The notes under the pieces: model-generated
Databases searched by the model: none
Told to the model about the DNA's origin: nothing
The model's input: the letters and a program-made list of their open reading frames with translations, nothing else
Shown here: positions 1 through 12,618 of the stretch, one piece after another
Layout: each line of letters opens with the position of its first letter
Position numbering within the stretch: the first letter of the stretch is position 1
Source of the DNA: Brasenia schreberi
Lineage: Eukaryota; Streptophyta; Magnoliopsida; Nymphaeales; Cabombaceae
Assembly: GCA_036023115.1 (NCBI GenBank)
Contig: JAYKKT010000089.1
Coordinates: forward strand, 7,139,501-7,203,500
DNA length: 64,000 nucleotides
Direction of reading: 5' to 3'
Translations under genes and position numbers: made by a program

Positions 1-2329
1 GCAATAGCTAAGTTGGGGATGAGGAGATCTTGGAAGGATCATGCTCAAGACTGGTACTCAACTAACTATTGTATTAATTATATACAATTTTTTGTAGAAA
101 TATAATGGGTAAAGGTCCACCTCGACCCACTTGGTCTTCAAAAAAACTTAATTACAAACCAAACATTGCACGAAAATCATGCACATGTTCAAACTGAAAC
201 CGAACCGGTTTGTGAAGGTACCTAATCGAGTATTAAAATACTTAAAAGAGCAATCGACTATAGCTTAGTTTATAGTCGAAGTCCTTCAATTTTAGAAGGA
301 TATTTAGATGATAGTTGGGTTATCTACTCGAAAAATCATACCTTTATAAGTGGTTGAATATTTATTATTTGTGGGGTGCTATTTCTTGGGGTTCAAAGAA
401 ATAAACACGCATAACCAATTTCACCATAGTTGTCGAGCTTATAACTTTAGCTTCAGCAAGAAAAAAGCAAAATGATTGAGAAATCTACTTCATTAGATTC
501 TGATATGGTAAAACCTATGACACACATATCAATGGATTGTGATAGCCAAAGTACATTATCAAATGCTTATTGTTAAACATATAATAGAAAATCTAGACAT
601 ATTAGTATAAGATATCACTATGTTAAAGATCTTATAAAGAGTGTTGTAATTTCTATTATTTATATAAGATTAGAATTAAAACCTCTAAATCTTTGATAAA
701 AGGTTTGACAAGGGATTTGATACGAAAGTCATCAATTGAGATATGTCTAAGCCCAGTTTATAAGATCGTCAATGGTGAAACCTCGACTCACACTTTGGGT
801 AACATCAAGTTTTGATTCCAATGAGTTAAAATATATTATTAGAGTGATTGTAAGTATCAACTAAATAAATATCTCAAAGCAAAAGTACTTGGTCACATAA
901 AGCAAAAGAATATTGAATCTTACTCTTAATACACCTATAACATATATATACATATATGCTAAAGTGCTTATATGGGAGCACTTTTTATAGTTTGCCTATT
1001 TAAGTGTGAAATAGGGTAATTTCTTAGAGTTTTGGGCTTAACTCTTGAATCCCTCATGAAAAAAGATATTTGAGACAAAGCCTATAAAAATGTGTCATTT
1101 GAAACATGATATATAATACGGGTATAAGAATCTTATATGTAAAACCTACATACTTGAAATGAACGTTAAAAATTTGTCGGTTCGGTTCGGGTTATTTGTT
1201 AACCAATTTCATTCAAAGTTCTGATTCCTTGCTATTTCATGCCAAATTTTAATACCATTATGTTATCTACGGTAGTTACAATGAATAACCAGTTAATGAA
1301 AATAATGAGCATCTCTAAACGAGAGCATCAAGGTTTCTTACACAAACTGCACCGTAGTTGATATAGTGTGAAATATGAAAATAATTAGATTTTGTATTGA
1401 AATTTCGGTTAGTCAGTTGGTTTTGGATTCATGGGAGCCGGAATGGGACCGAAAACAGAGCTACACCTAAACAAATTGAATTGACACTGAACCTATTTTT
1501 AGTCGAACTGAACTGAATTGAAAACTTCGGTTTGCTACGATCCAGTTATCACCAAATAATGCTCACACTTACACTTATCCCATCACAAGCTATTTATACA
1601 ATCAAATGAAGGCATGCAAACTTGGCAAAAACCGAAGAATATTGAAACATATAACATGCTGGGTGCATAAATAAGAGCATATTTTGAGGCTATTTAAAAA
1701 ATTCCTTAGAAAGGAACTGTATGATAGAAAAGAGTGAACTTGATTGAGACAAGAAAATCTAAAGTATCAAAACACGTAGGATTGAACAAGTATGGATCCA
1801 TATGGAATTGATTGGACCGAATTAAAGACCATTGGACCCAACAATACCTTCGCGTGCTGTTGCCATTGGAAAATTGGTCACTCCACTGCTGGTTGACCGC
1901 CCTACAGAATTAATATCCTAATGACTATGAAGTGACAATGCTCCTAGCTGGTGCCGTTTATATGGACAGCTAATGTCTAATCACCATTTGCTCCACGGTT
2001 GTTTCATACCTTGGATCACGAGCTCTTCTTTACTTCAAACAAGATCTATGTATGTATTTTTTGTCGTATATTATATATGTATACATATAATGGAGAAGAG
2101 ATTAGTGTATTGTATATGACAAGAAGGTACAATTAAAATTGAAGATAAATATTATAGAGTAGGAACTAAACCTGATATATTTTATGATTTTAAGTGTTGG
2201 ATAGTTAATTATTAATATTTACAAAAGATGTGCGTGACATAAATGAAGTTGAGATAGAAGAGTGATTACACAAAAAAAAATCGTATACTTAATAAGGTTA
2301 TTAAAAATAAATTGACATTGGTATCAATA
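1..2329. other. gene-free AT-rich stretch
   Basis: I see no coding exon or recognisable RNA gene here. The stretch is AT-rich. Around 1175-1215 and 1390-1530 there are short runs rich in the words CGGTTCGG and AACTGAACTGAA, members of a degenerate repeat type that recurs across the window (for example 7255-7390, 10560-11290 and 13500-13550). Nothing else is supportable. Confidence 0.6.
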
Positions 2330-2606
2330 AAAGATATAACGAGAAAAAATCATTTAAGATGGTTTCGAGATGTAAAAAAATAACTAAAGGAAACTCTCGT
2401 AAGAATGTAAGAAAACTAGATTGTGAAAATGTTAAAAGAAGAAGAGGAAGGTCAAAAAAGTGTTGGAAAGAATCAATAAAGATTGATCTAAATAATATTG
2501 AGTTAGCTGTTATCATGACACATGATAGTACTTTGTGAAAACAAAAAATTCATATACCTAACCCCATCTAGTATGAGAAAAGGCTTAGTTATTGTTATAT
2601 ATATAG
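2330..2606 (+). mobile_element. RTE-type LINE 3' end (degenerate)
   Basis: This is the decayed 3' terminus of an RTE-clade non-LTR retrotransposon. Conceptual translation in shifting frames gives pieces typical of the C-terminal end of plant RTE polyproteins: an 'LRWF' word near 2355, a basic 'KRRRGRSKKCWKESIKIDL' segment near 2435-2490, then 'PNPI-stop-YEKRLS'. The DNA ends in a CCCCATCTAGTATGAG / AAAAGGCTTAGTTATTG tail, the usual RTE 3' end before a (TTG)n-like run. Several stops and frameshifts make it dead, and no upstream reverse transcriptase core is present. A related tail lies near 48.3 kb. Confidence 0.6.
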
Positions 2607-2850
2607 AGAGAAAGAGTGGTTACACTTCGGTACATGTTAGACCATCCATAGCAATCCTCACCGTTTAGTTTATTAGATGAATTGTTTAGATTCAAAAAAA
2701 GTGAAAAAGGAAAAGTAATATTTTATAGGTTTTGTTTTTCTCTTTCAAAAAGTAACTATTATCTAGATTATCCATCTCTTTAATTAGAGGTTGTCAATCT
2801 TTTATATCATCATATCTATCATTTAAAAGTTATAAGGATGTTAAAGAAAA

Positions 2851-2985
2851 TATAAATGTTATCTTTATTATATTGATGCTCTCAAAACTACATAGTGCAT
2901 ATATGTTGGGTAGCATCCAATCTCTCTCAATATAAATGTTATCTTTATTATATTGATGCTCTCAAAATTACATAGTGCATATATA
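2851..2985. repeat. 80-bp-offset tandem duplication
   Basis: The roughly 55-bp segment beginning TATAAATGTTATCTTT at 2851 recurs at 2931 with about one mismatch, separated by about 25 bp. This is a recent local duplication in non-coding DNA. Confidence 0.8.
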
Positions 2986-5900
2986 TACATCATATTCTAA
3001 TAAACCTCAACCATTTCATTTTAGGAAATTGATGATTAAAATATGAGGTATACACATGAATCAAATACACTTACAAAAACGTACATGAAGTAAAAATTTG
3101 TTTGAATATATCAGTACCTAAGCTAGTATATGCCAGGTTATATATCTACACACTTTTTTTTCATTTTCACAAAGACAATCGACATGTTTAATGGACACAG
3201 AAAATATATAGATGCCTTGGACCCACAAGTCAATTGACAGTATTTTAGACTATCGATACAGATAACGTGGTGAAGATCCTACAGACACAGATGGAGATTG
3301 CGAGGCCCGTGGAAGATGGTTTGACTTCAAACAGTGCCTTTTGCCATACTTTTGAAGGCATGATCGATGGACACAGAAAAAGATGTTTTCTGCCAATGTG
3401 AAAATCAGTTGTCAATTTGACATGATCTTTACAATGTTGGTCTCTCCACCTTTTTTATTTGTTACTAGTTCTGGTACACTAATAACTATTGTTCGTGTCC
3501 ATATCTCGCTGTCGTCGTGTAGCACCACTACCCTTAGCAGTTCACATGGACAGCAGCAGCGCAACACGAAGATTCAACCTTCACTTGATTGGTCTCCTTC
3601 ACGTGCCATCAATACTCTCTCTCTCTAACTCTCTCACGCACGCACAAACACACAGATAACAAAACATACACTCTCTACAGGTTTCCTTTCTTGCACACCT
3701 TCCCTTTCTTCTTCACTGGCAACCTATCCTCTTTCTGAAGACCAATTAGAGAAAGTCATTGAACCTCAGCAACAGTTCATCTTATATGACATCCAAAACG
3801 GATCTCACGTAACAAAATGAATTGATGGAATCTCAAATTCTGCTGTTATTAGTACAATGATATATTTCTCCGATGGTTGAAAACTTGACAATTGAAACGA
3901 TGAATATTTGAATGATTAGCCTCCATACCACCATAAAAAAAGCGAATTTGCTTTCTCATTCAAAAAGAAAGAAAACGAAAGCGCTATTCGTCGACTGCCC
4001 AAGATATAATACAGATAGAGTTGATGAAAGCGATACCGACTGAGGAACTAAGCAAGGTAAAGATACAGATAGAGTTGATGAAAGCGAGTCAGATCATTTG
4101 GATAAGAGCTCAAATGGGAAGGAGGATTTCATGAATATAGAAGTCAAAGATTCAAAGTTACAGATAGGGAAACCTTCACAGACGCACACAAGAACAAGAG
4201 AAGCAAATCTGAATCACATTAACAAGCGTTTACCATGCAAAAGGTATTATTTTCAAGTGTTCTCCAAATGGTGGAAACATGTATGCAAAGGCTAGAAACT
4301 GGGGAACACTGAGCTTTACATCTTCCCGAGGAACAATTATAGAAACTAGAAACCAGAAACACACTAAGCAAAGACAGTAAGATGGCAGATGATTTTCATA
4401 GATTTAGGGCATCTCCGAGTGCAATCGCCTTGGAAATGCGGGAAACATTCTTCGGCAGCAGCCACTGCTTTATGCAATTGGAATGGTAATTATGCTCGCA
4501 GTTCAGTGTCCGGACTTCATTCATGCTAACAGTTAAATCAACAAATGAAATCATTCTTATTATTTTCTTTCAATATTTTTGTTTAAGATTGTTACCATCT
4601 ATTTTCTCATATTTTTTATCGAAAAAACTTCCTTTTGATCGTCTCTTTATGTATTCAAACCATCTTTAAAATATTCAAGACCGAAGTAAATAGACGACAA
4701 ATTCAGTCACCAACCGTTGACAAACGATCTTCGGGATAAACACTTGCTCACGAGGAAGAAAACCCGAGCAAACTCAAGAATGCTCATAACATGTCAGACT
4801 TGTTCATGAGCTACGTTGAGGAATAAAGTGAGGCTTATTTTCCGCCTCCACCAAACAAGTTATGTCAGGACCGTTGAACTCAACGAATTCATGGAATGGC
4901 CACAGAGCGCGTGCTAATTTGAAAAGAAGGATGCTAGCAGCCTAGCTCTAGCAGGTACATAGAGTACCACGGTCTATTCCAGAGGTACAAGATGTCATGA
5001 CTTTCCATCCAGCCTCCCAATAAAACATGGCTCAAGACACACACACATCCGTGTGTGTGAAAGAGAGATTCAAATTCCAAAATTTCAATTTCAGCTACCT
5101 AATCTTAATTTTTTTTGAATTGTTCAGAGTAGATATTAATTATTGAATTCCAATAAGAACTTTTAATTTGAAGAATTTTATTGGAGTTGAAATTGTGGTA
5201 TGAGACCCCGCACTCCCACAGTTGAAGACATCATGATCAAATTTTAGCCGCTTTGTTATAGAAAGTCCTTATCATTCTATGAACCTTATCCTTCAGTATT
5301 CAGTATAGGTATCTCGTGATTTGAAATTACACTTAGTAATTAGGAATTAGTTTTCACTTCTTTGAATTCAATCCGAGACAAACCCAAAAGCCATCCAAAT
5401 ATGCACAACTTAAAATAAGATTTCAACATCAAATATAAACGTTTAGAAGATATATTATAGTGTTACTGTGTCCAGTATCCTCTTTCGTAGGTGATTTAAG
5501 AGTTTAGCACAAAGCTCCATGAAATGGCCTCATTTTGCACTCACAGAAGACCTTCACTTGTAAGATCTTGATTTATATCATGAACATGTATAACATTGAT
5601 GAGTGTTACCATGTTACTTGAGGTTAATGCAAGATTAATATGTACCTTAATACCTTCTAGATTCCTTCATTTTCAATTTAGATGCACATAAAACATTTGA
5701 TATGAAGGTACTTCTGAATTTCTTGATTTTTTTTAAATGATTAAACCATTTCTAGTGAAAATCTTGCTGTAATTGAAAAGTTTAATCTTCATAGGCCTCA
5801 ATTGGTTTTATCTTGTAATTCAATGCACTTGTATAAAGATAAACATATCATCATTACACTTATAATCATAGTACTTCAAAGTTGACATCTTCCTTCTCGA

Positions 5901-7254
5901 TTTAATCTTTACTTGAATTCTAAGGGTTGCCAAATTTAAGGATTGTTAAATGGTCCGTAGAAACGATGAGAAAGGATATTGAGAATGTGACCTTTTTCTT
6001 TCTTCTTGTTGCGAGTTCATTGGAGTCGTCGTTTGATGGTGAAGTTGGAGTAAGATTTGAAAGAAATAGATCTTCAATGCAATGAGTGAGAGAGAGAGGG
6101 AGGGAAAGTATGTTGCCACCTGTTGGCTACTCGAACCGTGACCAGCAGACACCATGGCTATCAGGTGAAAGAGTGAAATAGCACGAGAGAGAGAGGAGGG
6201 ATAAAGAGTGGTGATGGAGAGCCAGACATGGGAAGAGAAAGAGAGAAAGAGAGGGCATTCAGGAAGTATTTTAGGTAAAACTTATGCCAAATTGTCTAAA
6301 GAATAAATCAAAATTAATTAGAGTCCCAATTAACAATTATACGATGAGGGATCGGAGTTTTACATTTTACAACATGGTTCTCTTGGTCTAGATTCAGTTG
6401 AGGTGCCTGAATGCTTCACAAATTTGAAAGCAAACAGTCATAACTTTCCGGGAAGCAGCCTCCTCACCTCACGTCAACAAAAATTGTTGTTAAAAATGAT
6501 TGTGGTATAATTTTAGTTTAAGTTGTCCTTATATTAGTGAACATTTGTATTATACACACATACATACATACACACACACACATAGTGTGTACCATTTATT
6601 ATTCACATATTTCTGTTTCTTTTGTTCTTCAACTACTTGAGATGTTACATGTAAATAACAAGTATCATATTCAAGTTTATCATAGTTAGCTAATAAAGCT
6701 CTAAATGTCAAAAAGAATCTTAGATTCAAGTCGAAAATTTTAACTCTATAGGCCATTACCTATTGACATATTTGTAACTCTGATATATTCTTGAACGATT
6801 CGTGATGGGGTGCATGCTTGTGTGTTAGGCTTTGACCTCCTATCATAACTAAGAAAAAAAATGATTTTTAAGTTATATTATAACATTGCATTTTCAAGAA
6901 AGAGAACTTCTGTTTGGCACCAGCTGCCAATATGGGTGAATTGAGATGGCACATATAAGATTCACATACGCTTTGTGGCAATAATATATCACTCTGAAAG
7001 AGGGGGGGGGGGGGGGGAATCAATACCAAGACCAAGAATAGTTTATGAAGGCAACTCATGGACAATGAAGCCATCATATATCAAAAGCTATAGTAGCAGA
7101 GATGAAGACATCCAAATGGATATATATAGTCATCGAAGAAAAACTGGAGCTTTCAATAAGATTGTTAGAAATAAAATGGGTGTAACAAAAGATTAAATGA
7201 AAGAGATGCATGTGCTTATCGTGATTTATATATTCAAAGATTCAAAAATAGGGG

Positions 7255-7390
7255 TGTCCAAAGAACCGCTGGAACTGAACCAAATTGTTAGAACCGAACC
7301 GAACGGGTGGTTTGATTTGGCTCCAGATGTCAAACGGTTTGGTTTGGTTTAGGGTTCCAGGAACAGAACAGAACTGAAACCTTTTAAGAA
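7255..7390. repeat. AACCGAACC / GGTTTGGTT inverted-word repeat
   Basis: This stretch contains GAACCGAACCGAAC followed about 50 bp later by GGTTTGGTTTGG, so the two halves can pair into an imperfect hairpin. Similar blocks are scattered across the window (1175, 10560-11290, 13500, 32300-32400, 32640-32700). I cannot place it in a named family. A foldback-like or simple degenerate repeat are both possible. Confidence 0.4.
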
Positions 7391-8264
7391 AGAAAGGTTT
7401 TAGTACCGAATCGCCGCGTGCCATATCTGCCTGTATTACTGAAAGTTTTATCTAACTTAACAATTTTGCTTTGGTCTTCATCTATTTCTGTCAAGAAGCA
7501 ACTCATTCGTTTACCTAGGAAGCTTTCACCAACGCATTCTCGTGTCATTCTCCTATCTTCAAGCAATTTTGCTTCATCATGAAACTCGAAATATTACCTA
7601 GCCATGCATTTATGTGTATATTCATCCTGTATAATAATATATTGCAGGAGCAAACGAGTTTCAAATTGCGATGGAATTTTCTCCTTAGATCATCAGCGTA
7701 ACTGAAAAGCTTTGGATTGTTTATAACAACCAGAAGCAAGAACAGATAAAAACCTAGGACAGTCACAATGAGCAATAGCTGACCTGGCTGGGGGATCAAC
7801 TCACAAGTTGAAGGTTTCGAGTTTGAAGCTCGGCGCATGCATCTAGCTTCAGCCTCATTCTACCAAAAAAATAATCCTGGGACAACAGAATAGTATATAA
7901 AAGAGTTGCACTCTGGTGTGCACTTGCATCCAGACACAGATCAACTCAACCGAGACCATAGAGAGGATGAGACGAGCTGAGGTTTTGTTTCGGCAAAGGT
8001 TTGCTAGAGCTTCTCAGGCGCGTTAGAGCTGATGAACTTGTGTTCAACATGTCTTAACACCATCAACCAGACAGAATCCTGCATTATATTTCATTTTGAT
8101 GTCTAAAATCTATAATTCTGTGAAGAAATCTGAGGAATTAGAAGAAAGTGCGTCTTCTTGGACCGGGCTGCGATGAACCACTTGTGTTAGGATAGCACGC
8201 AGGTGTGTGTGGACATGGCAAACGATACCACTACAATCCAATGGTATTTATCAACCACTACCTT

Positions 8265-8494
<230 letters not shown>

Positions 8495-8692
8495 AAATGT
8501 GTTTAAATTCAGCAACCTTTAGAGTTATAATTTGTGTTCCATTCAGTTTGAATCAAATCTTAAAGGATTGGACTCATGTGATCCAAAATCCTCTCTCTCT
8601 CTCTCTCTCTCTCAAAACCAACAATACAGATAGATATTTGCAAAACGAGTGCCTCATGTTCGAAAAGTAAAATTTAGCCGCCTACATCTCTC

Positions 8693-9260
8693 TCTCCCTC
8701 TTGCCTTCTTTCTCCTGCCGTCTTAAGGCTGTTGACGTTGTGTTATCGCTTGAATTTACGTGTATAACAGCGGGCTTGATGCTTCGGTTCAAGATTTCGT
8801 GTCCCGCGTCGTGCCGTACGTCTCATTGTGACGAACTCTCTAATTCTGAATACAGCGGGAATTGCTCCCGCGAGTCTGAACGAAATCAAGAAAACAAAAA
8901 CAAGAAGGTATTGGTTCCGAGCGAGGGGTCGTTCCACCGAGAATTCGATCGGCGAAGAGATATCCAAAAGGTACGAACGAACTCAACGATGGAGGCCCCC
9001 CTCGCAGATCCTTCCCTACTCCCAAGGCTGAAACGGGCCCTTTCGCAGCTGAAGAGGGAAGGGGGCTTCTGTGTTTTTCGCTTGTTGTGATCTTTGGTTT
9101 CTCATGGATAAGGAGAAGTCGGCGGGATCAATATGTTCTGGGACCTCCTTGTAGATCTGCTTGTATCGTCATCCAATTCTCCATGGTTGCTTTTGGGAGT
9201 CAAATCTTCCAATTGATCGAACTGGAACTCTAGTTGGGGATCTGGGTTTTTCTAGTCAAG
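8693..9260. other. GC-richer block with an unassigned ORF
   Basis: Base composition rises clearly above the flanks, and the plus strand is open for 129 codons (8701-9090). The predicted peptide is rich in Ser, Arg and Lys and shows no domain, signal peptide or membrane segment I recognise. Other frames are open as well, which argues that base composition explains the openness. A CT-rich run precedes it (8590-8612 and 8687-8699), as in many plant 5' leaders, so it could be the remnant of a gene's first exon. No function is assigned. Confidence 0.3.
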
Positions 9261-9417
9261 AAGACGGTATTTATTTTCTTAAATTTCAGCGAATAATTTA
9301 GGTTTTCCGATTATTTTCTTCAATTGTGTTTGGTTTCGGGCTTCTGAACCAGATTAAGAAATAGGTCGAGAACTATAGTTTATCGAGAAACTAGGAATCA
9401 CAACACATCTTGTCATA

Positions 9418-9862
9418 GTACCAGTCTACCAACTTTTATCACCACCATTTATTATTTTTACCACCATTACTACCAACTCTTATGTCTACCACCTCCCTGC
9501 ATTCCTCCACCACTACCACACTACCTCTTGTTGCTGCCTCGAGTAGGACCACCTGCAACTTTTGGTACCATCATCAAGTACTCCTTATCACAAGGCAATG
9601 CAATCACTACCCTCCGGACGGGTACCCAACCAACCCTAACCCTGCATGGGGCGGGTGAGTTGAAAACCTACCCCACTGTAGGGCGGGGCATGGTCACGTT
9701 TAGGGTAGACCGGCCCTGACCGCCACCGATATGCTGCTGCAATGTGACCTTTCATCTCCATCACCATCCGTCCTGCTGTTATTACCACCAAATCATCAAC
9801 CAACCACCACCACAATCATCACAAGTCACCACCCATCCTCTGCCACAACCACCATACACCAC
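9418..9862. repeat. degenerate ACC/CCA-rich tract
   Basis: Long stretches built from ACCACCATT, ACCACTACC and CATCACC words, broken in the middle (9590-9720) by a GC-rich interval. It looks like a decayed trinucleotide repeat. No reading frame is conserved through it. Confidence 0.6.
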
Positions 9863-10004
9863 TAAATTGAATTCACCCGAATCAAATGCTTCCTTCTTTT
9901 ATTTATTTCTAAAGTAAGTTCTTACCAAACCGACTTAATTATTCCTCTCTGCTAAGGTAAATATAAATGCGTCCAATTCGACGTCAAATTGTGTTTGTTG
10001 TTAA

Positions 10005-10150
10005 GGGAGCAAAGTGGATAAGATACTCCACCAAATTGAAAGAGGAAGTCGCAGGTTCAGATCCCACTGCTCTCATCTTGTCTCGTTGTAAGCTGGGATT
10101 CTTGGCTGGTGAGGGGGGCTTCATGCTTGCACATGCATGAATGATCTGCA
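10005..10150 (+). mobile_element. possible tRNA-derived SINE
   Basis: The segment carries an A-box-like word (GTGGATAAGATACTCC, about 10014-10030) followed at tRNA-like spacing by a B-box-like GGTTCAGATCC (about 10054-10064). This is the arrangement of the RNA polymerase III promoter at the head of plant SINEs. No clear A-rich 3' tail or target-site duplication was found, so the call is tentative. Similar B-box words occur at about 10215 (minus) and 12820 (plus). Confidence 0.3.
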
Positions 10151-12451
10151 ATTATATTCCTAATAATTGCTATCAAGCCATTCTCAGTTATAACATGCGA
10201 ACCCTGGGCATCGAACTTGAGACCTTCAACTTCATGGCTTTCCCTTAGCTAGGAAAGACTGTTTCTTCTTTTGGTACGAAGGGAAGCCGAAGCCACCCCC
10301 CCTATCCCATGGTGCACAACCGTGGGCAGAACAAGAACTTAGTAGGGTAAATGCATGGACCCTTTCGAAAGCTATTACAACGGCAGAGCGGCTTGTTGGC
10401 ATTGAATGATTCTGATATGCTACCGAACCCGACTTTGATTAATTGGTTTGGCTAAGAAACTATTGCAGATTGGTGATATGATAAGATCTGGCCTCTGTTC
10501 GGACTAGTCTGATCAGTCTTGTCCATAAACTGGATCCAAATCTGAACCACTTAAACCCGAATCAGAGGTCCGCTCTCTAACTCGATCCCAACAGACCCAA
10601 GTTCAGTATTCTCCGGCTCAAACCGATTTAGGTCCAAGGCCAACACATGCAATGAAATGACAATACATGTTTGTATGCTTGTGTATGGTTGCAGCAAGAT
10701 CAAGAAGTTGATCTTATTGATCAAGGTCAGATCTACATGAGGCCCCACTTATCTTTCCAGCAAGCAAACTAGAAATCACAAAACCAAATGAAACTGGACA
10801 TAGCTGTTGCCCGAATCGTTTCCAAATCGAATTGTTTTCAAAAGATTCTAGGTTCAGTACCCAACCCTGTCGGTTCCAATGAGAACTGGGTCCGATCAGT
10901 TCCAATGAGACCTAATATTCTATTTGAAATAATTCTGTTCAGTATCCAACCAGACTTGAGTTCTGAACCTAAGATTATCGAATGAACCAGTTCTATAATA
11001 AATTGATATCGAAATTATGTAATAAATATTTTTATACATTGGTTTAGGTTTGGTCAGTTAAGCTACAGTTTTTATGTAACCAAACCGGTTCAGGTACCAA
11101 ATAGGGGTACAAATGGACTTGGGTCTGAATATTGTATGCCTTCCAAGGCCCATTTTCTAAACGACCCGAGTTTTGGACTAAACCCGAACCCACAAGATCA
11201 CTCTGGAAAATTGGTCATTTCAGGGCCTAAACAGTTCAGGTTTTTGTCCAGTTTGGGTAACCTGATCCAGTTCGCTCTACCCAATGATTTATTATGTTAA
11301 AAGTTTTTGGGTAGAAATCTATGGACTTTGAGAAGATCCAATGCAAGACAAGCTCCGATAGAAATGAAATATCGATACGATGAGAGCATCGTCACCAGTT
11401 GCAGGTGGATCTAAATATCAACATTCTCCAACATCATCTTCATGATCTTACATCAAGTCATGATCTAAAATGTTTTGTGGATCAGACCCAACTAGTATGG
11501 ATCCGAACTGAATGGGATCCCAATAACAGGTTTAGACATAGATAGGACCCTGACAACAGCTAAGGTGGACCGAATCCTTCTGACTTGATCTGATTAAGTC
11601 ATACTGAATGTTTGGAGGTGGATATTGGCAGATATTGTCCAAATCCAAATTGGATCCTTATACAGCTCTGCAACAGCTTTATTTCTTCAATCATATATTC
11701 TTCTGCTGTACGTTCTGCAAATAGTAAGTTCCTCCGGGTCCAGAACTAACCAAAACTGAGCCTTGTTCCATCGTGTGACCGGCTCAGCTACGTTGGTCAA
11801 TGGAGAAAACCAGAGCTGGGAGAGCTTTACCTCCATAGTTGGCCGGCCCGGTTCTAACCGGATAGTCAGGGTCCTTCAGGCTTCCGGATACCCATGGTCT
11901 ACTTCACCAAAAGAAACAGAAGCAAGATCATGTTTTACTTCTCTTCAAACACTGTTATTTTTTCATCCGCCTCTCCGGATCCACAAGTTCAACAAAGTTT
12001 TTCTTATGTGGGTTCATAATGTTTGACATGCCCTGATTTGGGTCTTGGTTCGGAAAATATACATTAGCCACATTTTATGTATCTTAATGATAATATTTAA
12101 ATTAATGGAGATAATTATTTGGTTGGGACTCTGCCCTCGACGCTATTGCATCTAGCCGAGCGAACTGGACCTGTTCTAGTGCTTCAACCCAGATCCATTT
12201 ACAAGTTTTCCCTAGAAGCATTATTGGATCACAGCTCTGGCATGATCTGGCTCATGTTCACTACCGGCGAGGCCTTAATTGAATTATCAAAGTCAAAATG
12301 CGGGTGCCTTAAATGATATGCCAACCACAAGCAAACTAAAACAAGAAGCGTTTTCACTTAGTTGTAACGTACCAGTGAAACATTGAAACAACTGAGCAAG
12401 AAACGTGTGGGACATTTAGTGCACTATGAATGTTTCGTGCAACCACCTTTT

Positions 12452-12466
12452 TATATATATATATAT

Positions 12467-12564
<98 letters not shown>

Positions 12565-12618
12565 ACATATATATATGTATACATATATGTATGTATATGT
12601 ATATGCATATGTATATGT
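12452..12618. repeat. (TA)n with (ACAT)n / (TGTA)n microsatellite
   Basis: A TA run interrupted by ACATACATACAT (about 12469-12491) and ending in GTATAC / ATGTATGT blocks. Open frames through it are artefacts. Confidence 0.97.

Larger units (their letters stand above)
2611..8260. other. gene-free stretch with minor repeats
   Basis: I see no convincing exon. The contents are low-complexity and small duplications: an approximately 55-bp segment repeated with an 80-bp offset (2851 and 2931), a 25-bp direct repeat at 4009 and 4063, a run of 16 G at 7002-7017, and a block rich in GAACCGAACC / GGTTTGGTT words at 7255-7390. The short open frames here (under 100 codons) show no domain, and their codon content looks random. 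Confidence 0.55.
9261..12451. other. gene-free stretch, repeat-rich
   Basis: No exon could be supported. 9418-9860 is a degenerate ACC/CCA-rich tract. 10005-10150 and 10183-10260 hold tRNA-promoter-like words (see the SINE candidate). 10550-11290 is dominated by degenerate GAACC / GGTTC words. 11760-12030 is open for 87 codons on the plus strand without a recognisable domain. Confidence 0.5.
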